From Rhodanobacter sp. (GTDB lineage Bacteria; Pseudomonadota; Gammaproteobacteria; Xanthomonadales; Rhodanobacteraceae): a DNA stretch of 63,492 nt. Made by a program: the position numbers and the translations under genes. The number at the start of each line of letters is the position of its first letter. Position 1 is the stretch's first letter. Below, in pieces: positions 17,010 through 25,498 of this stretch. Where the stretch lies: positions 1 to 63,492 of the forward strand of contig SCRM01000004.1 of the NCBI GenBank assembly GCA_004298045.1, written 5' to 3'. Under the pieces are notes generated by a model. That model ran no database searches. It was not told the origin of the DNA and saw only the letters and a program-made list of their open reading frames with translations.

Positions 17010-17419
17010 GGCAGTTTCACCCGCACGGTTCCGGTGACGTGCGCGCCCATCGAATTGGCGCCCCTGAGCGTGACTTCCACGCTGTGCCCGGCCTCGTTGC
17101 GGTCGGTGACCGTGCCGGTGAAGGTCAGCGTGTCGCCGGGGTAGTTGGGCGCGCCGAGCTTGATTTTCAGCGTGGCGAGCCGGCAATCCGGCCCGGCCCA
17201 GCCTTCGACGAAACGCTCCACCAGCCCGTTGGTGGTGAGGATGTTCATGAAGATATGCGGCGAGCCGAGCGCGCGCGCCGCCTCCGGATCGTGGTGGCCG
17301 GGAAAGTAGTCGCGGGTGGCGATCGCGCCGCCGGCGACCAGTGCCACGGTGATCGGGATCACGAGCTTCGGCAGCTCCTCGCCCGCCTGCACGCTGGCGA
17401 AAGTGCGGGTGCTGGTCAT
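17006..17419 (-). CDS. chsH1: MaoC-like hydratase subunit (ChsH1-like)
   Basis: A 137-aa single hot-dog-fold MaoC-type protein. It shows VALVAGGAIATRDYFPGHHD, IFMNILTTNGLVERFV and the C-terminal NSMGAHVTGTVRV. In the mycobacterial igr operon, ChsH1 pairs with the MaoC half of ChsH2 to hydrate the steroid enoyl-CoA before Ltp2 cleaves it. Here it lies between ltp2 and an acyl-CoA dehydrogenase with chsH2 one gene further upstream, overlapping both neighbours by four bases. The short length fits a subunit needing a partner. Confidence 0.85.
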   Translation of the reverse strand: MTSTRTFASVQAGEELPKLVIPITVALVAGGAIATRDYFPGHHDPEAARALGSPHIFMNILTTNGLVERFVEGWAGPDCRLATLKIKLGAPNYPGDTLTFTGTVTDRNEAGHSVEVTLRGANSMGAHVTGTVRVKLP

Positions 17420-18549
17420 GCGGCATCCTCCGGCAAATCGTATTTCCAGCCGAGCTGGTCGTGCCCAGCGAGCCAGTCGCCAAGGCGTTCGAGGTGGTGG
17501 CCGGCGCTGCCTTCGTGCACGGCCAGGGCGCGGCTCCAATACAGGAACCGATGCGCGGGATGCGACAGGTCCACGCCCACGCCGCCGTGCACGTGCTGCG
17601 CCTTGAGCCCGGCAAAATGGCCGAGATCGCAGAACTGCGCATGCACGGCCAGCGCCTGCGGCAGTGCGCCGAGCCCGGCATCGAGGCGATACACCAACTG
17701 CGCCAGCGCGCTGCGCAGCGTCTCCACGCCGATATGTGCGTCGGCCAGGCCGCCGGCCACGAGCTGGAAGCTGCCGATCGGACGGCCAAACTGCTGGCGC
17801 TCGCTGACGTGCTGCACGGTGCGCCGGAGTTGCTCGGCGCTGACGCCGAGCTGCAGCGCGGCGAGGCAGGCGATGGTTCGCGGTTCGAACCAGGCGTGGG
17901 CGGCAATGTCGAGCACCGCATCGTCGGCCAGCGGCAGCGCGTCGAACGCGAGGTCGGCCACGCCCAGATGATGCTGGTCCAGCCCCGGGGTGCGCGCGAT
18001 GCCCGGCTGTTGCAGGTCGACCAGCACCACGCGCGGGGTGCCGTCGTGCTCGGCGCCGAGCAGGGCGTAACGCGCATCGCCGCCCAGCGGCAACGCCGCC
18101 TGCCGGCCGGAGAGCTGCCATTGCCCGGCAACGCGGGCGAGATGCAGGCGCGGCCCGCGCGCGTCGGCCAGTGCGGCGAGCGTGGCCGTGCACGGCGCGC
18201 TGCCGTCCACCGCCGCCGGCAACACGCGGGCCTTGAGTTCCGGCGCGCCGAAGTGCGCCACGGCGGCGGCCGCCAGTTGGTGTTCCCACAGCGGCACCAG
18301 TGCCAGCGCGCAGCCCTGCGCCTCGAGCACGCCGATCAGGTCGGTCATGCCGAGGCCGAGCCCGCCGGCAGCCTCCGGCACCACGATGGCGTGCAGGCCG
18401 GTGTCCACGCAGGCCGGCCACAACGCCCGCTGGTAGGGTTCGCCGGAAACGTCGTGCGTGCGCAACTGGTCGTCGCCGCAATGCTCGGCGAACAGCGCGG
18501 CGGCCGCGGCGGCGAACGCCTGCTGGTCTTCGCTCAGTCGGAAATCCAT
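17416..18549 (-). CDS. Acyl-CoA dehydrogenase, beta-type (ChsE-like)
   Basis: A 377-aa acyl-CoA dehydrogenase-fold protein (MDFRLSEDQQAFAAAAAALF; RQQFGRPIGSFQLVAGGLAD; HVHGGVGVDLSHPAHRFLYW). The central flavin loop is poorly conserved, typical of the non-flavin-motif subunit in steroid alpha2-beta2 dehydrogenases. I pair it with the alpha-type gene at 14642 although ltp2 and chsH1 lie between them. It overlaps chsH1 by four bases and starts four bases after the chsH2 stop. Confidence 0.83.
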   Translation of the reverse strand: MDFRLSEDQQAFAAAAAALFAEHCGDDQLRTHDVSGEPYQRALWPACVDTGLHAIVVPEAAGGLGLGMTDLIGVLEAQGCALALVPLWEHQLAAAAVAHFGAPELKARVLPAAVDGSAPCTATLAALADARGPRLHLARVAGQWQLSGRQAALPLGGDARYALLGAEHDGTPRVVLVDLQQPGIARTPGLDQHHLGVADLAFDALPLADDAVLDIAAHAWFEPRTIACLAALQLGVSAEQLRRTVQHVSERQQFGRPIGSFQLVAGGLADAHIGVETLRSALAQLVYRLDAGLGALPQALAVHAQFCDLGHFAGLKAQHVHGGVGVDLSHPAHRFLYWSRALAVHEGSAGHHLERLGDWLAGHDQLGWKYDLPEDAA

Positions 18550-18553
18550 GGCG

Positions 18554-19516
18554 CTACCCCACCACCGGTCGGAACTGCGGCAAGGCGATGGTGTCGTTGC
18601 CGTCGGGCGCGCCCACGTCGACCTGGTTGAACTCCACCTGCACCGGCATGCCGATGTGCACGTCGGCGGGCTTGACGCCCACCAGTTGCGCGACCAGCCG
18701 CGTGCCCTCCTCCAGCTCGATCAGGCCGATCGGGTTCGGGTAATCGAATGGCGGCACTTCGGGGTAATGCATCACCACGAACGAATACACGGTGCCGCGA
18801 CCGCTGGCCTCCAACGCATCCCACTCGAAGGAGTAGCACTCGGGGCAGCACGGGCCGGGCGGGTGACGCAGCGTGCCGCACGCCTTGCAGCGCTGGATCA
18901 TCAGCTTGCCGGCATGCGCGCCGTCCCAGAAAAACCGGGTGTCGTCGCTGATGCCGGGCGCCGGGCGCTTGATCTTCGGCGGGCCGACTGGCGTTCCCAT
19001 CGCCGGCTTCGCCGCATGCGCCGGCTTGAACTTGAACACCCGGAACAGCAGGCGGCCAACCTCCTCGTCGCCGGCGGCATGCTGCGAGAAGAACGTCATG
19101 CTCAGCGTGATGAAAAAACCGGTGCCGAGCGCGGTGGATTTCTCCTCACTGATGGCGTCGAGCCGCGTCGTGTAATAGAGCTTTTCGCCGGGCGCGAGAT
19201 AACGGTCGAATTCCAGCTCGGAGTTCACCGCCACCACCGACGGATAGCCGTGCGCCTCGATCAGTTTCAGCGCTTCGTACGGGTTTTCCGTGGTAGAGCC
19301 CGGCGGGTAATGGTTGATGGTCGGGCCTTCCATGCACCACACCTGCAGCATCGCCGGCGGCACCAGCTTGCCTTCGGCATAGCGCGGGTTGTCCACGCCC
19401 ATGATCTCGGCCCATTGCCGCGCCATCGGCACGTTCACCGGATCCCAGCCGTACACGCGGCCGTAGTCCTTGCCCACCAGGGCACGGATGGCAGCCATCC
19501 ACTCGGGGTCAGTCAT
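18554..19516 (-). CDS. chsH2: MaoC hydratase fused to DUF35 zinc-ribbon/OB domain (ChsH2-like)
   Basis: A 320-aa two-domain protein. Residues about 1-170 form a MaoC-type hot-dog domain (VPPAMLQVWCMEGP, FDRYLAPGEKLYYTT). Residues about 190-320 form DUF35, with a zinc ribbon (CKACG, then CCPEC) and an OB-fold (GRGTVYSFVVMHYPEVPPF). This fusion is diagnostic of ChsH2, whose MaoC half pairs with ChsH1 and whose DUF35 half binds Ltp2. The ATG at 19516 has AGGAG at seven-base spacing. It overlaps the SDR gene by eight bases. Confidence 0.92.
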   Translation of the reverse strand: MTDPEWMAAIRALVGKDYGRVYGWDPVNVPMARQWAEIMGVDNPRYAEGKLVPPAMLQVWCMEGPTINHYPPGSTTENPYEALKLIEAHGYPSVVAVNSELEFDRYLAPGEKLYYTTRLDAISEEKSTALGTGFFITLSMTFFSQHAAGDEEVGRLLFRVFKFKPAHAAKPAMGTPVGPPKIKRPAPGISDDTRFFWDGAHAGKLMIQRCKACGTLRHPPGPCCPECYSFEWDALEASGRGTVYSFVVMHYPEVPPFDYPNPIGLIELEEGTRLVAQLVGVKPADVHIGMPVQVEFNQVDVGAPDGNDTIALPQFRPVVG

Positions 19517-20297
19517 GGTGATGCTCCTGCTCTTGCGCCGCCGCGAGAAACGCGGGGCGTTCGCCGCCGCCGTGCAGCAGCAGGTTGGTGCCGCTGATGT
19601 AGGACGCGCGCGGCGAGGCCAGGAACAGGCACGCCTGCGCAATGTCGTCGGGGTTGCCCATGCGCCCGGCCGGGATCGTGCGCCCGACCGCCGCGATGCC
19701 GGCCTCGTCGCCGTAATGCTCGTGCGCCGCTTCGGTGCGTACCAGGCCGGGGCTCACCGCCACCACGCGCACCTTGGGCGCCCATTCGATCGCCAGCGAG
19801 CCGGCCAGGCTCAGCACCGCCGCCTTGGCCGCGCCGTAGGCCGCCGTGCCGGGCGACGGGCGCAGCCCACTGATCGAACCGATCATCAGGATCACGCCGC
19901 CGTCGGCCTGTCGCTGCATCTGCGCGTTCGCCGCCTGCGCCGCATGCAGCGGCGCCAGCAGGTTCAGACGGATCACGCCCTCGTGGAAGCGCGGCGATAC
20001 CGTCGCCGCTTCCACCATCGGGCTGCCGCCGGCATTGTTCACCAGCACGTCGAGCCGGCCATGGCGGGCGACCACGCCGGCGACCAACGCCTGGATCGCC
20101 TCCACCTCGCGCACGTCGCACGCCGCGAACTCGGCGCGCTTGCCACCCGCTTCCGGCAGCTTGGCCGGCGCGTTGCGCGCACATACCACTACCGTCGCAC
20201 CGGCGGCCAGAAAGCCCTCGGCAATGCCGCGGCCGATGCCCTTGGTGCCGCCGGTAACCAGCACCACGCGCCCATCGAATTGCTCGCAGTAACCCAT
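19509..20297 (-). CDS. Short-chain dehydrogenase/reductase
   Basis: A 262-aa classical SDR: VTGGTKGIGRGIAEGF (cofactor glycine motif), LVNNAGGSPM, Ser in IGSISGLR and YGAAKAA (Tyr-x3-Lys). It is first in the igr-like operon, so oxidation of a hydroxyl on the side chain or ring system is likely. Start chosen at ATG 20297; a GTG at 20324 would add nine residues. A regulatory box lies at 20357-20376, about 60 bases upstream and shared with the divergent hydratase gene. Confidence 0.85.
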   Translation of the reverse strand: MGYCEQFDGRVVLVTGGTKGIGRGIAEGFLAAGATVVVCARNAPAKLPEAGGKRAEFAACDVREVEAIQALVAGVVARHGRLDVLVNNAGGSPMVEAATVSPRFHEGVIRLNLLAPLHAAQAANAQMQRQADGGVILMIGSISGLRPSPGTAAYGAAKAAVLSLAGSLAIEWAPKVRVVAVSPGLVRTEAAHEHYGDEAGIAAVGRTIPAGRMGNPDDIAQACLFLASPRASYISGTNLLLHGGGERPAFLAAAQEQEHHHD

Positions 20298-20356
20298 CAG
20301 TGCGCGATCCCGAAGCCCGTCCACGCGGCCAGACTAGGCAGCATCACGCCGGCGTT

Positions 20357-20376
20357 CCACGTCCAATCGGACGATG
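20357..20376. promoter_or_regulatory. Steroid-regulon box (copy b), divergent promoter region
   Basis: Minus-strand reading is CATCGTCC-GATT-GGACGTGG. The left half is perfect and the right half keeps GGACG. It lies between the start of the igr-like operon (20297, minus) and the hydratase gene (20409, plus), so it can serve both directions. Confidence 0.7.
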
Positions 20377-20408
20377 TTGCCATCCTCGCCGTTGCCGACC
20401 ATGCGCCC

Positions 20409-21227
20409 ATGCCAAAGACCCCTGCCCGCACGCGAGCGCGTGCCGCAAAAAGCCCCGACCGCGTGGTGCTGGTCGAGCGCCCAGAGGACGGCGTCGCCGT
20501 CGTGCGCCTGCACCGGCCCAAGGCCACCAACGCCCTGAACCTCGCGCTGCAATCGCAACTCGCCGCGGTGTTCGTGGAACTCGCCGCCGACGCCACGGTA
20601 CGCTGCATCGTGCTCACCGGCGGCGGGCAGGTGTTCGCCGCCGGCGGCGACATCAAGGGGCTGGAACAGGCCGGGCCGATCGAAATCATGCAGCGCCACA
20701 CCGAGCGCGTGTGGGCGCCGATCGAGCACTGCCCCAAACCGGTGATCGCCGCGGTCTGCGGCTATGCCTACGGCGGCGGCGCCGAACTGACGATGCACTG
20801 CGACATCATCATCGCCGGCGAAGGCGCGCGCTTTGCGCAGCCGGAAATCCGCATCGGCATCATGCCCGGCATCGGCGGCACCCAGCGCCTGGTGCGCGCG
20901 GTGGGCAAGTTCAACGCCATGCGCATGCTGCTCACCGGCAAGCCGGTCGACGCTGCCGAAGCGCGACTGATGGGACTGGTGAGCATGGTCGTGCCCGACG
21001 CCCAGGTACTGCCGGAGGCACTGGCCATGGCGCACGCCATCGCCGCCATGCCGCCGCTCGCCGCGGAACAGATCAAGGAGGTGGTGCTCGCCGGCATGGA
21101 CGCGTCACTCGGCACCGCGCTGGCGCTCGAACGCAAGGCCAACCAACTCCTGTTCGCCACCGCCGACCAGAAGGAAGGCATGCAGGCATTCATCGAGAAG
21201 CGCAAGCCGAAGTTTCGCGGGCGCTGA
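20409..21227 (+). CDS. Enoyl-CoA hydratase (EchA19-like)
   Basis: A 272-aa crotonase. Both catalytic glutamates of true enoyl-CoA hydratases are present: GYAYGGGAELTMHCDIIIA and FAQPEIRIGIMPGIGGTQRL. The C-terminus KEGMQAFIEKRKPKFRGR is also standard. It would hydrate a trans-2-enoyl-CoA, probably in side-chain beta-oxidation, the role EchA19 has in mycobacteria. It is a single gene divergent from the igr-like operon with its own copy of the regulatory box 32 bases upstream. A Lys/Arg/Ala-rich leader of about 15 residues precedes the conserved domain. Confidence 0.9.
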   Translation: MPKTPARTRARAAKSPDRVVLVERPEDGVAVVRLHRPKATNALNLALQSQLAAVFVELAADATVRCIVLTGGGQVFAAGGDIKGLEQAGPIEIMQRHTERVWAPIEHCPKPVIAAVCGYAYGGGAELTMHCDIIIAGEGARFAQPEIRIGIMPGIGGTQRLVRAVGKFNAMRMLLTGKPVDAAEARLMGLVSMVVPDAQVLPEALAMAHAIAAMPPLAAEQIKEVVLAGMDASLGTALALERKANQLLFATADQKEGMQAFIEKRKPKFRGR

Positions 21228-21253
21228 GAGCGAGCCGCCAGATCCGTGTTGGT

Positions 21254-21272
21254 TCCCGGGCCCGCCCCGGGA
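21254..21272 (+). terminator. Hairpin after the enoyl-CoA hydratase gene
   Basis: A 7-bp perfect stem (TCCCGGG ... CCCGGGA) with a 5-base loop lies 27 bases after the hydratase stop. There is no clear T-run, so termination is inferred from position. Confidence 0.4.
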
Positions 21273-21381
21273 TCGGCACCCTCTCATTGTCCCCCGATTG
21301 CAGGCGCGTACCGACCTGAGCCGGCCCCATCGCCCGATGCATCGCAAGGTCGGCGTCCACGCCGCCATATCCGTTCAATTG

Positions 21382-21401
21382 ACTAGTCCCGTCGGACGAT
21401 G
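21382..21401. promoter_or_regulatory. Steroid-regulon box (copy a) upstream of TonB receptor 1
   Basis: Minus-strand reading is CATCGTCC-GACG-GGACTAGT. It lies 108 bases before the receptor start, almost the same distance as the box before receptor 3. Confidence 0.75.
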
Positions 21402-21509
21402 CGGACAACCACCCCTTCCGGGCCACCATGCATCCGTAAAACCGCAATCCGCGCCGCTTCATGCAAGCGCAGCGGCATCTCAAGTGTCTTCGGATGGGGA
21501 GTTCTCGAA

Positions 21510-23771
21510 ATGAAGCGTCGTGCGCTTTCGTGGCAGATCGGCATGTTGCTCGCTGCCACCTCCGGAATCATGGTCACCGCACCACCCAGCCGTGCGCAGG
21601 ACGCGTCGGACGCCCAGAATCCGCAGGATGCCCCGACCACGCAGCCCCCCGCCAACAAATCCAAGGCGAAGACGCTGAAGGCGATGGTGGTAACGGCGGA
21701 ACGCCGCGAACAAAACATCCAGGCGGTACCGCTGACGGTTTCCGCGATGGACCAGGTCGAGTTGAACCGGCGCGGCATCACCAGCGTCGCCGACCTGAAC
21801 GCTATCGCTCCCGGCCTGGTGGTGATCCCCGAGACCGGTGGCTACACCACCGGAGCACAGTTTTCACTGCGCGGACAATTCGTCGGCAACCCGGCGATGT
21901 ATTGGGACTCCACCACCGGTGTGTACGTCAACGGCGTGTACTTCGGCAAAAGCAAGGTGGATGTATTCAGCCTGCCCGACCTCGAACGCATCGAGGTGCT
22001 GAATGGCCCACAGGGCACGCTGTACGGACGCAACACGATTGGCGGCGCGGTCAATATCGTCACCCAGAAGCCAAGCGGCGTGTTCACTGGTACGGCACAG
22101 GCCGGCATCGGTCGCTACGGCGAGCACACCGAAATGCTGCGCATGGACCTGCCCGCCCTGGGAAAGCTCAAGGTATCGGTAGGTGGCCGCGCCAAGAACC
22201 AGGATGGCTGGGTGAAGACCACGTCAGGCAGCTCGGCAGGCAGCTTGGGCAAGATCGACACCCGCGACGCGTATGCCGATTTCCTGCTGGACGCCACCGA
22301 CAATCTTTCGATTGAATACCGCTACGACTTCTCGAATGCACACAATACCCCGGCATTCGGGCAGACCGTGCATTCCGACATCCTGAAGGTGTTCCATATC
22401 CCCGGCATCATCGTGAATCAGGATCGCCAGACGCACGCCAGCATCGACGCTCCGGTCTACGAAAACCTGCGCACGGACGCCAACGCGCTGCATGTGGACT
22501 GGAAGCTCGGCGTCGGCACGATCAAGTACATCGGTGCGCACAGCGAAACGCATTACAACAACGGCTTGGAGCTCGACGGATCACCCATCAATTTTGCGCA
22601 AAGCCAGGAAACCAACCGCTACCGCGAAACCTCGCACGAACTGCAATACGTGGGCAGCGTGGGCAACTGGAACTGGGTGACCGGCCTTTATTACTTCGAG
22701 GACAAAGGTTTCAACGCCGACCCGCAGGAGTACTTCTTCGGCGCAGCAGTATTCGACCCCAATCTCTATTGGTACGGCAGCCGCTCGCGTGCAGCGTACG
22801 GCCAGGTCGAGTACAAGCTGAACGACCAGTGGACGATCACTGCCGGCCTGCGCCGCACTCTGGACCAGAAGAACGTGTCGCGGTTCATGCAGGCCGGCGG
22901 CTACACGCTGGTGCCGCGTGGCACCGAAGCCTCCGCCGGTTGGGGTTCGACGACGCCGATGCTGAACATCTCGTACCAGATGGATCCGAACCATCTGCTG
23001 TACGCACGCTATGCCGAGGGCTTCCTGAGCGGCGGCTTCAACGCCGAGGCGCAGACCGCGAGCCAGGTCACCAGCCCGTACAAGCCTGAAAAGGCGAAGA
23101 CCCTCGAATTCGGCAGCAAGAACACCTTGCTTGGTGGTGCGATGCGCCTCAATGCCGACGTTTTCTACAATCGAACGACGAACCTGCAGCAGATCGTGTT
23201 CACCGCCCAGGGCGCCGCCGCCTCGAACGTGTTGAACGTGGGTCGTTCGCACACCTACGGTTTCGAAGGGCAGTTGCAATGGCGCGCAACGAATGACTTC
23301 GACATGGGCCTGAACTACAGCTACATGAAGGGCAAGTTCGACAAGTACATGCAGCTCGGCAAGAACATCGCCAACAACCAGTCGTACGCGATGCTGCCAC
23401 GGCACATCCTCAGCCTGACTGCCCACGATGTCCTGCTGCGCACGTCGAACGGCACGCTGGGGGCGTCGTTGGATTACCGCTTCACCAGCGGCTACTACCG
23501 CTATACGTACCAGAAGGTCGTGGTCAACCCAGCGCAGGCCGTTGCCGGCAATACGCGGATCAAGGCGGAGGGCATCCTCAACGGCCGCATTGCCTTTTCC
23601 GACATGCAGTGGGGAAAAGTCAGCGGCGAAGTGGCGCTGTGGGTGAACAACATCACCAACAAGTCGCATATCGACAACTACATCGACTTTGGTCCCGGGT
23701 TCGGCAACCTGCGTTTGGCGTACTACAACATGCCACGCACCTACGGCGTGACCGTACGCGTCGACTGGTGA
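21510..23771 (+). CDS. TonB-dependent outer-membrane receptor 1
   Basis: A 753-aa TonB-dependent receptor: signal peptide (MKRRALSWQIGMLLAATSG, cleavage near SRA), a low-complexity linker, the plug domain beginning MVVTAERREQNIQAVPLTV, and the signature DLERIEVLNGPQGTLYGRNT. A 22-strand barrel follows, ending in aromatic Trp (YGVTVRVDW). It would import a large hydrophobic substrate, presumably a steroid, across the outer membrane. ATG at 21510 with GGGGAG eight bases upstream. It is less similar to receptors 2 and 3 than those are to each other. Confidence 0.93.
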   Translation: MKRRALSWQIGMLLAATSGIMVTAPPSRAQDASDAQNPQDAPTTQPPANKSKAKTLKAMVVTAERREQNIQAVPLTVSAMDQVELNRRGITSVADLNAIAPGLVVIPETGGYTTGAQFSLRGQFVGNPAMYWDSTTGVYVNGVYFGKSKVDVFSLPDLERIEVLNGPQGTLYGRNTIGGAVNIVTQKPSGVFTGTAQAGIGRYGEHTEMLRMDLPALGKLKVSVGGRAKNQDGWVKTTSGSSAGSLGKIDTRDAYADFLLDATDNLSIEYRYDFSNAHNTPAFGQTVHSDILKVFHIPGIIVNQDRQTHASIDAPVYENLRTDANALHVDWKLGVGTIKYIGAHSETHYNNGLELDGSPINFAQSQETNRYRETSHELQYVGSVGNWNWVTGLYYFEDKGFNADPQEYFFGAAVFDPNLYWYGSRSRAAYGQVEYKLNDQWTITAGLRRTLDQKNVSRFMQAGGYTLVPRGTEASAGWGSTTPMLNISYQMDPNHLLYARYAEGFLSGGFNAEAQTASQVTSPYKPEKAKTLEFGSKNTLLGGAMRLNADVFYNRTTNLQQIVFTAQGAAASNVLNVGRSHTYGFEGQLQWRATNDFDMGLNYSYMKGKFDKYMQLGKNIANNQSYAMLPRHILSLTAHDVLLRTSNGTLGASLDYRFTSGYYRYTYQKVVVNPAQAVAGNTRIKAEGILNGRIAFSDMQWGKVSGEVALWVNNITNKSHIDNYIDFGPGFGNLRLAYYNMPRTYGVTVRVDW

Positions 23772-24005
23772 CCGTTTCGCTTCGCGGGTCGCATGGACAC
23801 AGGCGGCAGCCACATGTTGCCGCCTTTCGCCCGCCGAAAAGACGGCAATTGGCGTGCGCCGCGGCAGGTGGCTGACTGCTCGCGGCTGATCTGTGCGAAT
23901 CATCCGGGCAACTGCTTGCCGGAAATACGTTGCCTGGTGGTGTGCAGGCACCCGGGTTACCCGTTTCCGTTGTTCGGGCGCCCGCAGGCCCGGCGGTCGA
24001 GACGA

Positions 24006-24021
24006 GGCGGTTTGAACCGCC
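24006..24021. terminator. Hairpin between convergent genes
   Basis: Perfect 7-bp inverted repeat GGCGGTT/AACCGCC with a 2-base centre. Flanking GACG and CCGTC could extend the stem. It sits between two convergent genes. Confidence 0.4.
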
Positions 24022-24028
24022 GCCCCGT

Positions 24029-24058
24029 CCAGCCTCGGTCAGTCCAGCCTCGGTCAGT
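24029..24058. repeat. Two tandem copies of a 15-bp unit
   Basis: CCAGCCTCGGTCAGT occurs twice without a gap (24029-24043 and 24044-24058). Probably a simple slippage duplication in non-coding DNA. Confidence 0.8.
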
Positions 24059-24123
24059 CGCGCCTTACCGCTACCGTCTGGATGCCGACGTCGAGATGGC
24101 AGTGGTGGCTGCCAGCCTCGGGT

Positions 24124-24900
24124 TCAGAACGAGGTCGGGCGACTCACCGCATCGATGCCGCCATCGACCACGAGCTGGGCGCCGTGGACGTAGCTGGCGG
24201 CCGTGCTCAGCAGGAATCCGACGGCCGCCGCGATTTCCTCCGGCGCCGCGCGGCGACCGATCGGCGGGATGAAATCGCGGATCGCCTGCCCGTAGCGCGG
24301 GTCGTTCAATCCGGCTTCGAGCAGCGGTGTCTGAGTCGCGCCCGGAGCCACCGTGTTGAGTCGCACCCCGGCGGCACCCCACGCCTTGGCGCGTTCGCGC
24401 ACCGCCACCGTCAGCGCGTTCTTGGAGCCGGCATAGGCAAGGTTGCCGCGCATGTCGCCGGCGCCTTCGAGCACCGCCGCCACGCGCGCGTCGTCGCCGG
24501 CCGCCAGCGCTTCGCCGATCGGGTTTTTCTCCCAGGGAAGCTGCGTCGACGCCACCGAGGAAACCACCACTGCGGCCGGGTGCTCGCCCCGGCGGAGCGC
24601 CGGCAACAGTCCGTCCAGCAGATCGATGACGCCGTGATAGTTGACCTGCGCAATGGTCGTCGCCGGCTCGAACGTGGTTCCCAGGCCGGCGCACAGCGCC
24701 ACCGCGTCGAGTCTGCCGCCGCACCGATCCAGCACGGCGGCCAGCGCCGCGCGGCGGCCCTCGGCCGTGGCGAGGTTGCCGATGACTTCGGCGTCGTGCA
24801 GGTCGACGCCGATCACGCCATGGCCCGCTGCTTCAAGCTGGCGGCGCACCGCGGCGCCGATGCCGGATGCCGAACCCGTGACAACGCTGGTGAGGCTCAT
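24124..24900 (-). CDS. hsdA: 3-alpha-hydroxysteroid dehydrogenase/carbonyl reductase
   Basis: A 258-aa SDR closely resembling the Comamonas testosteroni 3-alpha-HSD/carbonyl reductase. Shared features as I remember that sequence: glycine motif VTGSASGIGAAV, LCAGLG, SSVAS (Ser114), NLAYAGSKNALTVAVRERA (Tyr156, Lys160), GVRLNTVAPGATQTPLL and the C-terminal HGAQLVVDGGIDAV. It interconverts 3-alpha-hydroxy- and 3-oxosteroids with NAD, the usual entry step for bile acids and androsterone. It lies 12 bases behind the SnoaL-fold gene, divergent from the OYE-type reductase. Confidence 0.93.
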   Translation of the reverse strand: MSLTSVVTGSASGIGAAVRRQLEAAGHGVIGVDLHDAEVIGNLATAEGRRAALAAVLDRCGGRLDAVALCAGLGTTFEPATTIAQVNYHGVIDLLDGLLPALRRGEHPAAVVVSSVASTQLPWEKNPIGEALAAGDDARVAAVLEGAGDMRGNLAYAGSKNALTVAVRERAKAWGAAGVRLNTVAPGATQTPLLEAGLNDPRYGQAIRDFIPPIGRRAAPEEIAAAVGFLLSTAASYVHGAQLVVDGGIDAVSRPTSF

Positions 24901-24912
24901 GCTGTTCTCCGG

Positions 24913-25368
24913 TCAGGTGGCGAGCGCCGCCAACGCGGCCGCTTGCATGTGTGCGTGGGTGTCGCCGGCAAGATCGAGGAGGTATTGGCGCGACGCAAAT
25001 CGCCACGCTCCATCCTCCCGCACGAAGCCGTCCTCGTAGCGGCCGCAGACCACCGGCTGCAACGCGAAACCGTCCACCGCCTGGAACACGGTGTAGCGGG
25101 AACGCGCCGTCGCCCTGCCCGCGGTTTCGTCCACCTCGATGAGCGGGTTGCTGATGACGTGCTGCGTGCGCGGCGTGCCATCCGGATGGATCACGATGAG
25201 TCGCTGCCACAACGCAAGCAGCGCATTGGCATCGAGCGGTTCAGCACGCCCCTGCAACAGGATCGACGCATGGCGGAACAGTGCCGCAGCTTCGGCAAGG
25301 CGCCCCGCGTCGATGTGTTCGGCGTAGCGGTACAGGAGATTCGCGATCTGGACGGCGCTGTCGCTCAA
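24913..25368 (-). CDS. SnoaL/NTF2-fold protein
   Basis: A 151-aa protein of the SnoaL-like NTF2 fold (IANLLYRYAEHIDAGRLAEAA; SRYTVFQAVDGFALQPVVCG; WRFASRQYLLDLAGD). Such proteins include isomerases, dehydratases and hydroxylase accessories, and often appear in steroid loci. It precedes hsdA in one transcript and its promoter region carries the regulon box at 25425. The specific reaction is unknown; it differs from the true ketosteroid isomerase at 50930. Confidence 0.8.
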   Translation of the reverse strand: MSDSAVQIANLLYRYAEHIDAGRLAEAAALFRHASILLQGRAEPLDANALLALWQRLIVIHPDGTPRTQHVISNPLIEVDETAGRATARSRYTVFQAVDGFALQPVVCGRYEDGFVREDGAWRFASRQYLLDLAGDTHAHMQAAALAALAT

Positions 25369-25424
25369 GATTCTGGCCAGGCACGGGCGATACCCGGCAT
25401 CATGCTGCGGCCAGCCGGACGTCG

Positions 25425-25444
25425 CCGCGTCCGAACGGACGATG
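25425..25444. promoter_or_regulatory. Steroid-regulon box (copy i), divergent promoter region
   Basis: Minus-strand reading is CATCGTCC-GTTC-GGACGCGG. Placed nearly centrally between the SnoaL/hsdA unit (56 bases away) and the OYE-type reductase (54 bases away), so it can control both. Confidence 0.75.
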
Positions 25445-25498
25445 CCGCGTCAACCGCGTGCCACACAATGGCATCTTCAGCCGTCATCGGACTTTGTC

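Larger units (their letters stand above)
23772..24123. other. Intergenic stretch between convergent genes, with hairpin and tandem repeat
   Basis: About 350 bases between the converging receptor 1 and hsdA genes. I see no gene. It contains a perfect 7-bp hairpin (GGCGGTT-TG-AACCGCC, 24006-24021) that may act as a bidirectional terminator, and a tandem duplication of a 15-base unit. Confidence 0.6.

Noticed and set aside
15828-18131. A 767-aa protein including the Ltp2-like enzyme
   Set aside because: The first ~370 residues are an out-of-frame reading of the chsH1 and dehydrogenase genes; the true start at 17009 overlaps the chsH1 stop as elsewhere in the operon.
24029-24058. Tandem 15-bp repeat as a possible CRISPR or iteron array
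   Set aside because: Only two copies, no spacers and no cas or replication genes nearby.
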